Of a stretch of DNA of 64,000 bases, positions 23,535 through 35,215 are shown piece by piece. Position 1 is the first letter of the stretch. Each line of letters opens with the position of its first letter. Below the pieces are notes generated by a model. The model was not told where the DNA came from. It saw only the letters and a program-made list of their open reading frames with translations, and did no database searches. A program made the position numbers and the translations under genes. Origin of the DNA: Pseudeuparius sepicola (lineage: Eukaryota > Arthropoda > Insecta > Coleoptera > Anthribidae); assembly GCA_963920635.1 (NCBI GenBank), contig OY987298.1, forward strand, positions 67,663,949-67,727,948, given 5' to 3'.

Positions 23535-23836
23535 AATTATGGGAGGATTTAGAAGATATACCGATAAGACCGAAGCAGGACATGATTTTTCAGCTGGATG
23601 GTGCCCCTATGCATAATACAAGAATAGGAAGGAAGTGGTTGGAAACGAAATTTCCGGGGGAATGGACATTTATAGAGATCGTCCCACCAAAGTAAACGAT
23701 TTAAAAGAAAAAAATCATGATGCGTTTATTTTAGATCTATTACCTACGCAGGAAGTACAACAAAAAGTTACGAACAGGAAGGTACTGGAAAAATGCATTG
23801 CTGCACAGGGTAGTCTAAGTGAAATCTGTAAAATTT
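23535..23836 (+). pseudogene. Tc1/mariner-type transposase remnant
   Basis: The plus strand gives IFQLDGAPMHNTRIGRKWLE, the block with the second catalytic Asp (normally QDGAPPH), then WTFIEIVPPK and a stop. A shifted frame gives NRKVLEKCIAAQGSLSEI, the family's C-terminal end (compare KCIEVNGGHFE-type endings). The segment carrying the third Asp (SPDLNPLD) is deleted. Dead copy, related to but distinct from the two DD41D elements here. Confidence 0.7.
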
Positions 23837-23839
23837 AAA

Positions 23840-26800
23840 ATTGTTAGGTAACTTTTACTTAATACTGCTTTTGTTATTTTTCCTTGTTTTTCTGTACTAG
23901 CCTATAAAAAAGTACCTAACAATTATATAAATTGTATTGATTTATTTGAATTTAATTTATTTCAATTAAGCACGACGCACGTTTACTGAAAATTATAAAC
24001 AAGAATAAAAAATCGACTTATTTTTAAAACTTCGTCGCACAACAAAACCGCCGCCGGGCCGATTTTTTCGATGTTTGGCAATCTAATATTTGCAAGTCAC
24101 TCAGTAACGTTTACACAGGGCACTCTCAAAAAGTCGATTTTTTCATTTTGTGACCGCTCATGCTACCATAATGCAAAGTTCTTGATTTGTTATATACCGC
24201 CCTCTACGGATAATAGCCTGAAGTTAAATTTCTCCCGTCATAGTTTCGCTATTGGTCGCTGGATGCCCCCAACGACGCTGCTTACATGCATATGCCGGAG
24301 AACTACAGAGATCATTATATATATCTGTGCGGAGGTCCGGAGGTCACAATGCGATCCTGATGATTAATTACAGAACCGCAAAGACAGATTAGTTCATGCT
24401 AAACTTTCAGTCTCAGCCGAATGTCTTTTGCGGCCGCCATCTAACTGACGGAAGCTGTTCTCCTCGATGTAGTACTCTAAGCTATGGAACGTTGTTTTGT
24501 ACAGTTTTCCTACACTCCTCGAGTTAATTCCCAATACTCGTAATAGGGGGCAACCTTAAAATAATGCATACCAGGATGTAGAAGTAGAGCTTTTGGAACA
24601 AAAATCGGCCGACCCGATATAAAATTGTGAATTGTTGCCACTTAAAGGTAAACAAACTGCATATAGGTATATAAAGGATGTCCCGAAATTGTCCTGACAT
24701 AATTTACCAGCGACCCAAAAAATGAAAAAAGGTCCTATAAACATGGCCTCCAAAGTGCCCTCTATAACGGGCGGGGCTATAATATAGCCCCCAAAATGGA
24801 CACTATGGGAAACGGTTTTTTCTAAATATTTCCAGAACGAACAAAGATTCTGAAATTTGGTATGTGATATATCTATGACATTTGATCATTTACCGAGGTA
24901 GAGACATTTCTTGAGAAATTATGAAATTTCGTTTTCGAGTGAAATCGTTTGAAATTTTTTTTGCAATGTGCCATGAAAGTACCCTGTCATAATTTATCAG
25001 CGCGTTGAGCGACCCACAATCCACTTTGAACTTCGACTTTGAAAGTCGAAGTCCGACTTTGAAAGTCGAAACTTCGACTTTGATCTCGAAGTTTCGACTT
25101 TAAAGTTAAAGTCGGTATTTCGATATCAAAGTCGGACTTCGACTTTCAGAGTCTGAATTTCGAGTTTAAAGTCGGAATTTCGACATCAAAGTCGGACTTC
25201 GACTTCAGAATTTCGAGTTTAATAAAAATAAAATAATGGTGTGACCCTTCTACGCTTCCAAAACTAACTAAGACGTTTTTTCTTATTTTAGAACAATAAA
25301 AATTGGTACTGGTAGGTTTTAACGTTAGGTGACATTCAAAATGCGCACTCAGTGAGTGTTTAATTTTATTCTTGCATTGTAATCGTGGCCAACTACGACC
25401 AATTGTATGTGCTTAAATTTCAAAAAGTACCTACAATTTAGGATTATTTTAGAAAAATATAACTGACGGTAGATTCTTGTTTAGGATCACTTAAAATCTC
25501 CCTGTACTAATTTCCATTGTTATAAAATAAGAAGAAAAGATGTATTATATAAGTATTCTAAAAATTGTAGAAATTTATTATAGATTTTTAACAATAGAGC
25601 AAATGTCTCTTGTTTCTACTGATTTTTTTTTTTTAATAATGAACAATTGTAAAAAAATATAATTTTAATAATTATTTCAATTAAACTAAAATTCCAATAT
25701 TAATGATAAATTTTTTCTGGCAATTTAGAACAATGGAAATTGTTACAGGTAGTTTTTGAGTCATCCTAAATAAGCATCTGCAGTCTTTAGTAAAAGTAAC
25801 TTAGTAATAAAATTTACTGGTCGTTTCATTGGAATTAAATTTCCTGGGTTTTCTACCAAAATAGTTAAAAAATCAAAAATGTTGTTTATTACGTACGTTT
25901 CGGCATTCTGTCAAAACCCAGGAAAATTTAATTCCAATGAGTCTTTAGTAGTAGGTCCTTTTTGTAATTTGAGCCTATAAAACTGGTCGTAGTTCACCAT
26001 GATTACAACTCAAGGAAAAGTTACCCACTTTGTTGAATGCGTATTTTGCACACCTACCTAACAAAACAAGTCTATCAAAATCAGTCGACAAATAAATATT
26101 TTACAAATGTGGGTTTGTGTTAAAAGCACCATTGATGCAAAATATTTCATAAAATAAAAACATACAAATGTGTCCGTTACAACGGATGTCATATATGCAA
26201 AATTAAAATTTTCGTGTAACATTTCTATCAAAGTTCGAATTCTTTCAGAATAGATTTTGACTAGGTACGACAAAGAATTGTAAAATGCTTTTAACTGAAT
26301 ATTGTTTGTTATTTTTCGTTCAAAAGTTATTTAAAAAATATAAAATAAATCTAAATTTTGACACCCTGTATCTTTTTAGGTAAGCGGTTTTGACCCCAAC
26401 CCCACCTTTATATGAACTTCTCTTATTTTTCCATGTTCTTTCAGCCATAGAAACCAACTACAAAATAAACTGAAAAGCTTGTTTGTTATGCCCCTTTAAT
26501 TTGACAAATTTACATGGCATATTTCTATATATTTTCTTAGGAAAAGCAGGACTATTTTGGTACATTTTGGTGGAAAATGAAGATCCATGGCTAGTTGTAG
26601 TGTAAGTATATAGAACGTATTCGATTTTTCAGTTTCTTCTTTGTATAGTGGACCATTGGTTCGCTTTGGGACTATAAACAAATTTTTCTATTTTCATTCT
26701 TGCATAGCATACGTTACAAAACACTATTCCAAAATATAATATCCAGAATGCCAGCTTCTTCAACTGGTTAAACAGATCATCCCTTAATTCCAAAATAGTG

Positions 26801-27444
26801 TTTATTCTCCTGCAATTTACATAAAGATCTGTGCATACGATTTTCTTCATAAGCATGAAAATTTCATGTTATCACAAACAAATATAGGTACCTTTAAAAG
26901 CTCTGTTAATGTGACAAAACTGCGAAATATTGAACGCAAAGAGAATTCGTGACCGTAAAAAGAACGGAAATGGGAATAAAGCTGCGGATATTTAAAATAT
27001 GGGACATTCAGAAACTGACATACCTATAACCACAGAATACCACTGTTATAACCTATAATAAGTCGCCATTTTTTTCGTCGAGTAGCGCCACCCCAGTCCG
27101 CAAACAACAATGAAATATGACGTCATGCTCGGGTCTGTAATATAGTGTCGGTCCAGGTTTAACAAACTTCAACCCCACACCCGACACCAGTTTATGAATA
27201 TAAGCTTATTTTTGCACAAATTGTGAGGCAAATCAGGCAACAAATTGAAAAACATGAAACTAGTACATGCGTCTTTATTGACCAGGGCCCCTTAAATATA
27301 AGAAAGCATTGCTAGCATATTTATTTCGCACGTTTCAAGGAGTAAACTTTACATTCAGGTTGTCTACTTTCCTGATTTTTTTTTGTTTTAAATGCCTTCA
27401 AAAGCCGCTTCTTTCGACCTTCCTACCATTTTCAAAATACAAAT
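23840..27444. other. Non-coding stretch with low-complexity and foldback repeats
   Basis: No gene was recognised. About 25030-25215 is a low-complexity block built from GACTTCGACTTTGAAAGTCG and variants. 25826-25852 and 25913-25940 form a 27-bp inverted pair. Near 24660-25010, GTCCTGACATAATTTACCAG and a related later segment suggest an old repeat. Near 27163-27197, CCCCACACCCGACACCAG resembles a retroelement primer-binding site on the minus strand. Confidence 0.45.
25826..25940. repeat. Inverted pair around a decayed hammerhead-like segment
   Basis: TCATTGGAATTAAATTTCCT (25826 on) recurs inverted at 25913-25940. On the minus strand, just after the right arm, ATGCCGAAACGTACGT resembles the GAAAC half of Penelope-type hammerheads, but the CUGAUGA box is not intact (GACAGA instead). 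Possibly a decayed copy. Confidence 0.4.
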
Positions 27445-27790
27445 CCAGGGCCGGCAGCGTTAATCAGGACATCCCAAAACCCGCCATTATGCAGGGTGTC
27501 AAATTTGGGAAAAATATAAGTTTTAAAGGCATCTGGAGAACCGAGTGTGTCATGGAGTCGTCACAACAGGGCCATTCAAAGTGTTTTTGTGCAAAGATCT
27601 ACTACAATATTATACAAGATGTTAGTCCCTGGGTCCTCTCAAAATGCAGAATTTTTTTTAACTTTATCGGGGTCTAGAGCATCCTGGAATTATTGAAAAA
27701 ATGCCAATAAACACGAAAGTAATTTATTTTTATTTTACTAGGTATCAACCAACGGGTAAAAAAATTTTACATTATTGGGCCTTCTCAACA
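27445..27790. repeat. Copy of a dispersed foldback-arm repeat
   Basis: GCAGCGTTAATCAGGACATC, then AAAGGCATCTGGAGAACC, then CTTCTCAACAAAGCCACC follow the same order as in the arms at 7929-8640 and 57755-59150. No coding content. Confidence 0.55.
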
Positions 27791-28221
27791 AAGCCACCCT
27801 CTAAGATGATACAAAATAAGTACAAATAAGTACAAACAAAGGTAATACAAGAAAAACACCCGCTATAATATATCTCGTTCACACACAAGTATCTTCTTTG
27901 ACAAGAGTTTGTGTGGCAAATTATATTAATATTGTTTTGTAGTTTTGTATTTATAGCAACCAATTGAAATTCTATACCGTATTGAACTGTCATATTTTAT
28001 TAATATTATTAATTTTAAAATAATGTGAATATTATGAAGTTCCTTAAGTAGAATTCACAAACTTAATGAGATTTGTGAACGTTCATATGATCTTTCATTA
28101 GATTCATGATTTTTCATTAGACATTAGATTAGACAGTTGGCACGAAACAACAACAAAATTTGATAAATCGTTCACAACCTATACCCCACGCCTGACACCA
28201 GTTTTTCCCTTCTTATTTATA

Positions 28222-28756
28222 CAGGGTGTCCGGTAAGTTCGGGGAAATCTCTCGCCAGCGTGTTGGTGACGTCAAAATATACCTGGTGTTTCATATATTT
28301 TTTTCCCCTAAAGTACTCCGTAACAGAACTACAGGGTCCCAAAGGGGTACTCACTGCTTTACATTTTTTGATTTAACTTTTGAACGCCCTTGTATATTTT
28401 GATGAAATTTTGGAATTTTGCATAGACGGTAAAAACCAATTACCTCATATTTGAATCATGCTTGGACAATGCCGTGGAAGTCAGGAACGGACTTCACGCA
28501 ATACCCATGGGCTCAAAATTTTGACTGGTATAAATTTAAAAAGCCGAAAACAATTTTTTTTAAAGCCTTGAACATTTCTCTTCAAAAAAGGTACTCTTTA
28601 TTCGTTTCGAAAAAGTCAACCGTTTTCATGGAAAAATCGCTTTTTTGAAATCCGTAACTTAAGATGCAATAATGGAAACTACCAGAATTTAGTGTTTTCA
28701 CCTGACGGATAACAACAATTACGTGTGACAAGATTTGTCAATAATTTTTATTAGCA
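28222..28756. repeat. Left terminal inverted repeat of the DD41D element
   Basis: 535 bp, pairing base for base with 30000-30534. It contains a 65-codon open frame that appears identically in the other TIR, a by-product of the repeat and not a gene. Confidence 0.92.
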
Positions 28757-28859
28757 CACTGCAATTTTCAGTAGGCATTAATATCGAGAAAATGAAAAAA
28801 AACAATGAAACTGTTTAAAAATAGTTTAATAAAGTTTGGTTATAAAGAAAATGTTTCGT

Positions 28860-29999
28860 TTAGTCGGGCAAATGTTCAAAGTGAGCTCCTTCTACCCGAA
28901 TACATTTTCTTATCCTGCGAATTTTTTCTTGCTGCACCCTAAACAGCATTTCAGGATCATTTCGAATTTGATCAGAATAGTGAAATATTCTTTCCAATAA
29001 CTCTTCCCTGGTATTTACAGGAGTTGAATATACTAGTCCCTTGAGATGACCCCAGAAAAAAAAATCTAACGGATTGAGGTCAGGAGACCTAGGTGGCCAC
29101 AAAACAGGTCCTCCTCGGCCTATCCAACGATTGTCAAAGTGCTGGGTTAAGTAGAGACGTACCTCCCGGGAATAATGTGGGGGAGCGCCATCGTGCATAA
29201 ACCACATTTGATTCCTTATTTGTAAGGGCACATTTTCCAGTAAATCATTTAAATTATTTTGTAAAAAATGTAAATACAGAGCTCCATTCAAACGTTCATC
29301 CAAAACAAAAGGACCAATCAAATTATTCCCAATTATCCCTGCCCAAACATTAACCAGAAATCTTTGTTGGTGCTTGATCTGAACTATGGCGTGAGGGTTT
29401 TCGTCATGCCAAATGTGCAGATTTCGACTGTTGGTAATACCGTCTCTCGTGAAGCCAGCTTCGTCGCTAAATAAAACAATTTCTGTGAAACTCGGATCGC
29501 CTATAAATTGTTGCAAAAACCAGTTTGCATAGTTAAGCCGTGGACGATAATCATTCGGAGACATTGCATGCACTTTTTGGACGTGATAAGGATAAAGTAG
29601 CTGTTCTCGCAATGTTTCATGAACAACCCCCTTTGTGGTATTTAACTGAGCTGCAAGCTTACGAACGCTATTAGAAGGGTTTTCGGATATTTCATCCAAT
29701 ATGTGCTCTTCTAAGTTTTGATTTCTTGCTCTCCTTTGCGGCCCTTCCCCACCACGACGAGGTAAAAAACTACCTAATGTAAATTTTAGGAGACTGATTT
29801 AAGACATTCTAAACTCGGTTTGTTTACTACCTGTTTCTCTTAAACGACGATCAACTCTCACAAATGTTTTTCGATTTGGCAAATTGCGATTTGGAAATCT
29901 TTGAGCATAAATTCTGCTTGCCTCCAGAGAATTGCAGTGTGCTTGTCCATAAATTAAATGCATGTCTGCATATTCGGCATAAGTATAAAAATGCTCCAT
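28860..29999 (-). CDS. DD41D Tc1/mariner transposase, 360 aa, one 57-bp intron
   Basis: Cut-and-paste transposase acting on the element's own ends. Exon 1 is 29831-29999 (start MEHFYTYAEYADMHLIYGQA) and exon 2 is 28860-29773. The intron 29774-29830 has donor ACAG|GTAGTA and acceptor ACATTAG|GTAG; unspliced it holds an in-frame TAA, so splicing is needed for full length. Domains: an N-terminal helix-turn-helix of DUF4817 type (PNRKTFVRVDRRLRETG), a basic RRGGEGPQRRAR linker, a second helix-turn-helix, then the DDE core with D160 (LFSDEAGF), D251 (MHDGAPPHY) and D293 (SPDLNPLD). Exactly 41 residues lie between the last two Asp residues. No frameshift or stop was found, so it may be functional. 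Confidence 0.92.
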
Positions 30000-30534
30000 T
30001 GCTAATAAAAATTATTGACAAATCTTGTCACACGTAATTGTTGTTATCCGTCAGGTGAAAACACTAAATTCTGGTAGTTTCCATTATTGCATCTTAAGTT
30101 ACGGATTTCAAAAAAGCGATTTTTCCATGAAAACGGTTGACTTTTTCGAAACGAATAAAGAGTACCTTTTTTGAAGAGAAATGTTCAAGGCTTTAAAAAA
30201 AATTGTTTTCGGCTTTTTAAATTTATACCAGTCAAAATTTTGAGCCCATGGGTATTGCGTGAAGTCCGTTCCTGACTTCCACGGCATTGTCCAAGCATGA
30301 TTCAAATATGAGGTAATTGGTTTTTACCGTCTATGCAAAATTCCAAAATTTCATCAAAATATACAAGGGCGTTCAAAAGTTAAATCAAAAAATGTAAAGC
30401 AGTGAGTACCCCTTTGGGACCCTGTAGTTCTGTTACGGAGTACTTTAGGGGAAAAAAATATATGAAACACCAGGTATATTTTGACGTCACCAACACGCTG
30501 GCGAGAGATTTCCCCGAACTTACCGGACACCCTG
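30000..30534. repeat. Right terminal inverted repeat of the DD41D element
   Basis: Mirror of 28222-28756. It probably contains the transposase promoter, since it ends immediately upstream of the start codon. Confidence 0.92.
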
Positions 30535-31180
30535 TATTCTAATATTTTCATTCTATTTTTAAAAACCGTATTTATTTCCTTTGGCTAGAAATTTATGAGG
30601 AAATCGAATTTTTAGAGGTTTGCGTTTTTCATTTATAGCAAAAGATTGAACAATCTGTAAGAAATTTCAACGATATATTATGTATCGTAAATGTAAATAA
30701 ACACAAATGTACAGGGAATTCGAAATTTCTTGGCTTATAGGTTTATTACATGAGAACGAAAACGGAAGATTAAAATCCAACTACAGACTCTGTAACGAAA
30801 ATTTTGTCTAATTTCCGTTACAACATTTCAATGCACTATTTTATTCCATTCCATAAAATACACTCAGTATATCACCACGCGTTTTAAGAATGTTGCCCTA
30901 ACATCTGCAACCACCTATGCAAGCTGATGCACAATAAATTTCCTACCTTGAGCCTTGAGCTTGTTGTTTCTAAACCAAACTGTTGATTAAAGGGTATGTA
31001 TACCGTTTGCAAAAGTGTTTAAATTTTATTCATTAATTAAAGATATGCATAGGCGCCGACTCCGAGGGTGCTCCGGGGCTCGAGCACCCGGCCAAAAATT
31101 TGGCTGGGTGCGGAACACCCGGCCAAAAGTTTGGCCAGGTTGGAAGCTCAAGCAAAGGTGATAAGGTCATATTTAAGATC
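30535..31180. other. Non-coding stretch
   Basis: AT-rich. From about 31060 the sequence CTCGAGCACCCGGCCAAAAA and the repeated GGCCAAAA(A/G)TTTGGC suggest an inverted-repeat transposon end. A partial mirror, GGCACCCAGCCAAATTTTGA, lies near 33080-33100, so an old element may span about 31050-33118. Confidence 0.4.
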
Positions 31181-31513
31181 AAATAAATTAAAAGTAAAAA
31201 AATATTTTTAAAAAAAGCTTTTATTTAAATGCGCTAAAAAGAATAAAATAATCTTTTCTTTTAAAACTTTTACTATCAACTTATAACGTCATTCCACAAT
31301 TTATATGATATAAAAGCTTGTCGCGAGATTTAAGTAGTGGTATTTACTTAGTTTGAAAACTTAAATCTCGCGACAAGCTTTTATATCATATAAATTGTGG
31401 AATGACGTTATAAGTTGATAGTAAAAGTTTTAAAAGAAAAGATTATTTTATTCTTTTTAGCGCATTTAAATAAAAGCTTTTTTTTTAAATATTTTTTTAC
31501 TTTTAATTTATTT
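31181..31513. repeat. 333-bp near-perfect palindrome (154-bp arms, 25-bp loop)
   Basis: 31181-31334 and 31360-31513 are inverted copies with at most a few differences in homopolymer runs; the loop is 31335-31359. The inner ends read GCTTGTCGCGAGATTTAAG. Such high arm identity points to recent origin or ongoing gene conversion. No coding frame. Confidence 0.9.
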
Positions 31514-31635
31514 TGTAATTTTTAGTTTGGCCAGGTGTCTGAGTCTATTCATCTCAGTTAACGCATCATTGTTGCAAGGTCGTTTGCCGGTTAGTTTAGA
31601 ACAGTCTAGCTCTTCAATGAGGAGACCTTCTAATG

Positions 31636-32115
31636 ACCATCTTGGGTGTTCCGCCATGTTGGATTTAGAATGACGTCACACATATAATCATGCATTGTCA
31701 TCCAAATTAAACGTGTGTACAAAATTTCAGCTCGATCGGTTGAAATTTAACTAGTCCGCCATCTTGAGTGTTCCGCCATGTTGGATTTAGAATGACGTCA
31801 CACATATAATCATGCATTGTCATCCAAATTAAACGTGTGTACAAAATTTCAGCTCGATCGGTTGAAATTTAACTAGTCCGCCATCTTGAGTGTTCCGCCA
31901 TGTTGGATTTAGAATGACGTCACACATATAATCATGCATTGTCATCCAAATTAAACGTGTGTACAAAATTTCAGCTCGATCGGTTGAAATTTAACTAGTC
32001 CGCCATCTTGGGTGATCCGCCATGTTGGATTTAGAATGACGTCACACATATAATCATGCATTGTCATCCAAATTAAACGTGTGTACAAAATTTCAGCTCG
32101 ATCGGTTGAAGATAT
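31636..32115. repeat. Four tandem copies of a 122-bp unit
   Basis: Copies are registered on CTTGRGTG at 31641, 31763, 31885 and 32007, with near-identical bodies containing ATGACGTCACACATATAATC and TTTCAGCTCGATCGGTTGAA. The first and last copies are slightly diverged. No spacer structure, so this is a tandem minisatellite and not a CRISPR array. Confidence 0.92.
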
Positions 32116-32346
32116 CTGCTTCAAAATTGAGTTGCAAGATTCCACCCGAACAAATTACATACATACATTGCAAGTTAAATAAAAGCTTTTAAAATGAGTC
32201 AGAAAAGGCTAAATGATATTATTCTTTTAAATATTTATAAAGAATTAGCAGACCTCATAAGTCTATGGATGAGTTATGTGATGAGTTTTTTAAAAAAATC
32301 GCCCATAAGGCACTATTGCGTTATTTACGCAAAGTAAGTAGGTACA

Positions 32347-32733
32347 CTATAGTCTATACAAGTTACAGCAGCAGTAGATATAAACAAAGTCACATGACCG
32401 CCTTGCGATCCATTACCAGGGTCGGACTAATATGAGATTCCAAGTGGCTTGTAATTCTGAACTAATTATTTTAGAAGTTCTAAAATTTGTGTTTCTACCT
32501 TTCGTGGATATTTATAAATTTTCTTAAATTAAGTAGCAAAATAAATTTACAGAATATACTGCTCGCGATCCGATCTAAAATATGCAGAAAACTCGACTGA
32601 GGGAAGAGCCGGCCCTGCATTCTGCTCGCCGCGTATACACTTAACATTTTATGACGGCCAGATCAATAAGAGAATAGGTCACGTGGTGGTCAATGTTTTG
32701 ATCCACTGCCTCTGTAACTTGGATAGACTATAG
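32347..32733. mobile_element. MITE, copy 1 of a 22-bp-TIR family
   Basis: Ends CTATAGTCTATACAAGTTAC and, inverted, GTAACTTGGATAGACTATAG. The 387-bp body is closely similar to copy 2 at 35744-36114 in the same orientation. No protein. The target duplication is unclear because the end sequence is itself AT-rich and symmetric. Confidence 0.75.
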
Positions 32734-32771
32734 TCGTTTTTTGTTTTTTTTTAATTTTTTGTTTTTCTTTA

Positions 32772-32937
32772 AAGACCGCGTCTTAAAATTCAGAGGACTC
32801 TCCTTAAGATGAATCAGCTGATATCTCCCTCTCATTATTTGTTTCCCTTTGGAGGAAGTAAGAGACAGGTATCCAGCTGATTCATCGGGATGAGAGTCCG
32901 CTGAATTTTAAAACGAGGCCTTTCTTATAAAAATACC
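32772..32937. repeat. Imperfect hairpin repeat
   Basis: AAGACCGCGTCTTAAAATTC followed by GATGAATCAGCTGATA at the left is mirrored by ATCCAGCTGATTCATC and GAATTTTAAAACGAGGCCTT at the right. A small non-coding foldback. Confidence 0.7.
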
Positions 32938-33131
32938 TTTATTTTATTTCATTCTATTTACGTTTTGTTTTTTTAATCATCAGGGTAATAACTGTTCATT
33001 TTTTGTTAAGTACTTTTATTTTGTATTTATAAATAAAAAAATGTTTTTTTTAAATAACATTTGGGGGGTTGTATACCTTGGGCACCCAGCCAAATTTTGA
33101 GAATTCGGGGCCTATATGATATATGTATTAC

Positions 33132-33428
33132 TATAGTAAAATCAAGCAACTCTTACGCCTGGCGTAAACAAGAGCACGTGAGTTGAAATATTCGCCAGAG
33201 CCGCACTGAGGCACGACCTTTATTTAATTTTAATGTTACAATGGTTTATATCAAAATATTTGAGAAAAGAATTATTGGCTTAATTAAAATGGTTCAAAAC
33301 ATCGATAAAATTATTTGTGGCAGTGTCTAAATAGCTGAAATCAACAAGGCCTACCGACCAATCGCGGATCGTCATTGAACATGTGGTTTTATTTACGCCA
33401 GGCGTACGGATTGCTCGATTTTAATATA
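33132..33428. mobile_element. MITE of about 300 bp with CGCCTGGCGTAAA-containing TIRs
   Basis: TATAGTAAAATCAAGCAACT followed by TACGCCTGGCGTAAA at the left is mirrored by TTTACGCCAGGCGTACGGAT and GATTTTAATATAG at the right. TIRs are about 36 bp with several mismatches. Interior non-coding. Confidence 0.7.
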
Positions 33429-34536
33429 GAACAACTCCATTGTTGTAAACAATGCCTGACGTAGATTACAAAGATAATAATATTCACTTTATTCTGTTTT
33501 GTGATTGGCTAGCGCCACGGTGTTAACTTCATGTACTAACTTCAATCTTTATTTTCGACATTTCTTTTGGTCTAGTATCCGTGGTAAAAGTTTGGCAGAA
33601 TTGACAGTTGACACTTGACACTCAAGCCTGCTTTCTTGTTTTTCATTTATAAGTATCTAGTTTTTATACCAAAGTTTAACTTTTAAAACCTCCTACGACA
33701 TTCTAGAAGGAAGGACGTCATATTGCGAAAAAGGCTATATACAGGGTGTAACTGAACTGATGGTCAAAAATGAAACCACGTATTCTTGGAGTCAAAATAA
33801 GGGCACTTCTCTATATATTTTTTCCCCTACGGGCCATAGTTTTTTTTATACAGAGCATAGAAATTGGAGAAAAATACACGTATTTCTTAGTATACGAGAT
33901 ATTTTCTTCAAACTTGGCGTGTCACATGAGCGGCTGAGCTGTCAAATTTAAGGTTAATATGAAGCTTCTGAGGCCCCCAGTTGCGGAGATACAGGGTGTT
34001 ATTAAAATTAATTAGCTCAGAAAAATAAGAATACCCTGTATAATCGCATGTTTTAAATGGTAAATTCAATAGTTAACAAAAAGTATCTCTTAGTATTTTT
34101 TCATATTTATCATATTATTATATTCATTTATTCATATAATTTGAAAGTATTGATAGAATTTAATTATTATTTATTTTTTTGTTGTATTAGGTATAACAAT
34201 ATTATTATCTTATCCGTTCCAACAAAATGTAAATAAAAATAATACATAGACAGTGCCATCTTACAGGGTGTTCCGAAAACAAGCCCAAACTTCGAAAAAA
34301 TTAAATTTTTATTTCAATTTCTGTTCGGTGGCTAGGCCTTAAGCAACACTTATGCATTTAGTATTGTATACCTGCGGCCCGAATTTTCAACTAAGCATTT
34401 TTTAAAATAATCGATAATAATAATTTTCTAACATAATAAACAGAAAATAAAAAAAATTACTTACCAAAATATTGATAATATGAAGCGCGTCCGAGGGTGA
34501 GTGAGCTGGAATTTCTCGATATTTCAGGGGGATTTT
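33429..34536. other. Non-coding stretch with scattered mariner-type ends
   Basis: TACAGGGTGT-type motifs occur near 33740 (TATACAGGGTGTAACTG), 33992 (GATACAGGGTGTTATT) and 34264 (TTACAGGGTGTTCCG). Partner ends in the opposite sense are weak or missing, so these look like truncated MITEs. No gene was recognised. Confidence 0.4.
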
Positions 34537-34800
34537 GCAGCGGTATTTTCGTCTGACGATTTACATATGTATTTAAAATTGTCTTTAGGATAATATTATG
34601 TAAAAATGTCAGACGGAGTTAACGAAAATAAATTTTTGAAAAAAAAAGTAGGTATACCTCTCAGGCGGGCTGGAACTTTGTGAACGTTGTAGGTGGACTT
34701 CGCAGCGGCATTTTCGTCTGAGCATTTTAATTTGTGCTTAGAATGGTCTCTGTTGTAATATGTTAAAACGTCAGACGGAGGTAAGAAATTTTTTTTTGAA
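34537..34800. repeat. Two diverged tandem units
   Basis: CAGCGGTATTTTCGTCTGAC (about 34535) and CAGCGGCATTTTCGTCTGAG (about 34700) begin two units of about 165 bp. Both end near GTCAGACGGAG and a T-rich run. Confidence 0.6.
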
Positions 34801-35094
34801 AAACAAAACGACAACTTTGAGGGCGCCTGACACCCCTTTGGTAGCGACCTAGACGTCTGACGATTTACTTACGTTATCGGAGACCTTCAAACAGGTAATG
34901 TCCAAATTTTCAGGTATGATCATTTTTTGAGCATTTTTTTTTTCATTTTTGAGTCTTCTGACGTGTCCTTTGCAGGGGTTTTGAGCAAAATCCTTGTAAA
35001 TGGCACTTCCTGGTGGTCCCCCCAACCACTTCTCAAAATTATATTCCAACCGGAGGTAATATCGTAGTACCTCCGCGGCCGCCAGCTCGCAGTC

Positions 35095-35215
35095 TAATAC
35101 ATTGTAAATAGGACAATGTGTTTTTTATTTAACCATTAAATAGTTCAAGCTTCTGGCGCTCAAATATAACCATTTAGGTTATAACTCTAACACGGACTCA
35201 ACCTCATATGGTTAA
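35095..35215. repeat. LTR-end/primer-site-like segment shared with 61668-61740
   Basis: TTGTAAATAGGACAATGTG, TTTATTTAACCATTAA and CAAGCTTCTGGCGCTCAAAT occur here and, slightly changed, near 61668. TGGCGCTC is like the start of primer-binding sites of some gypsy elements. I read it as a solo LTR end, with low confidence. Confidence 0.4.

Larger units (their letters stand above)
28222..30534 (-). mobile_element. Complete Tc1/mariner DD41D transposon with 535-bp TIRs
   Basis: 2313 bp bounded by TA on both sides (28220-28221, 30535-30536) with ends CAGGGTGTCCGGTAAGTTCG. The terminal inverted repeats are 28222-28756 and 30000-30534, equal in length and indistinguishable by eye. The right TIR stops at the base before the transposase start codon. 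One spliced transposase gene fills the interior. Near-identical TIRs and an intact reading frame point to a recent insertion. Confidence 0.93.

Noticed and set aside
28451..30305. Two identical 65-codon reading frames (28451-28648 plus, 30108-30305 minus)
   Set aside because: They are the same part of the two terminal inverted repeats of the DD41D element; identity follows from the repeat and no family motif is present.
31636..32115. Possible CRISPR array
   Set aside because: The 122-bp units are contiguous with no unique spacers, and the context is eukaryotic.
31050..33118. A single large element bounded by AGGCGCCGAC and GGGGCCT with 8-bp duplications
   Set aside because: The flanks ATATGCAT and ATATGATA match at only about 5 of 8 bases and the inverted ends are weak, so it is mentioned only as a possibility.
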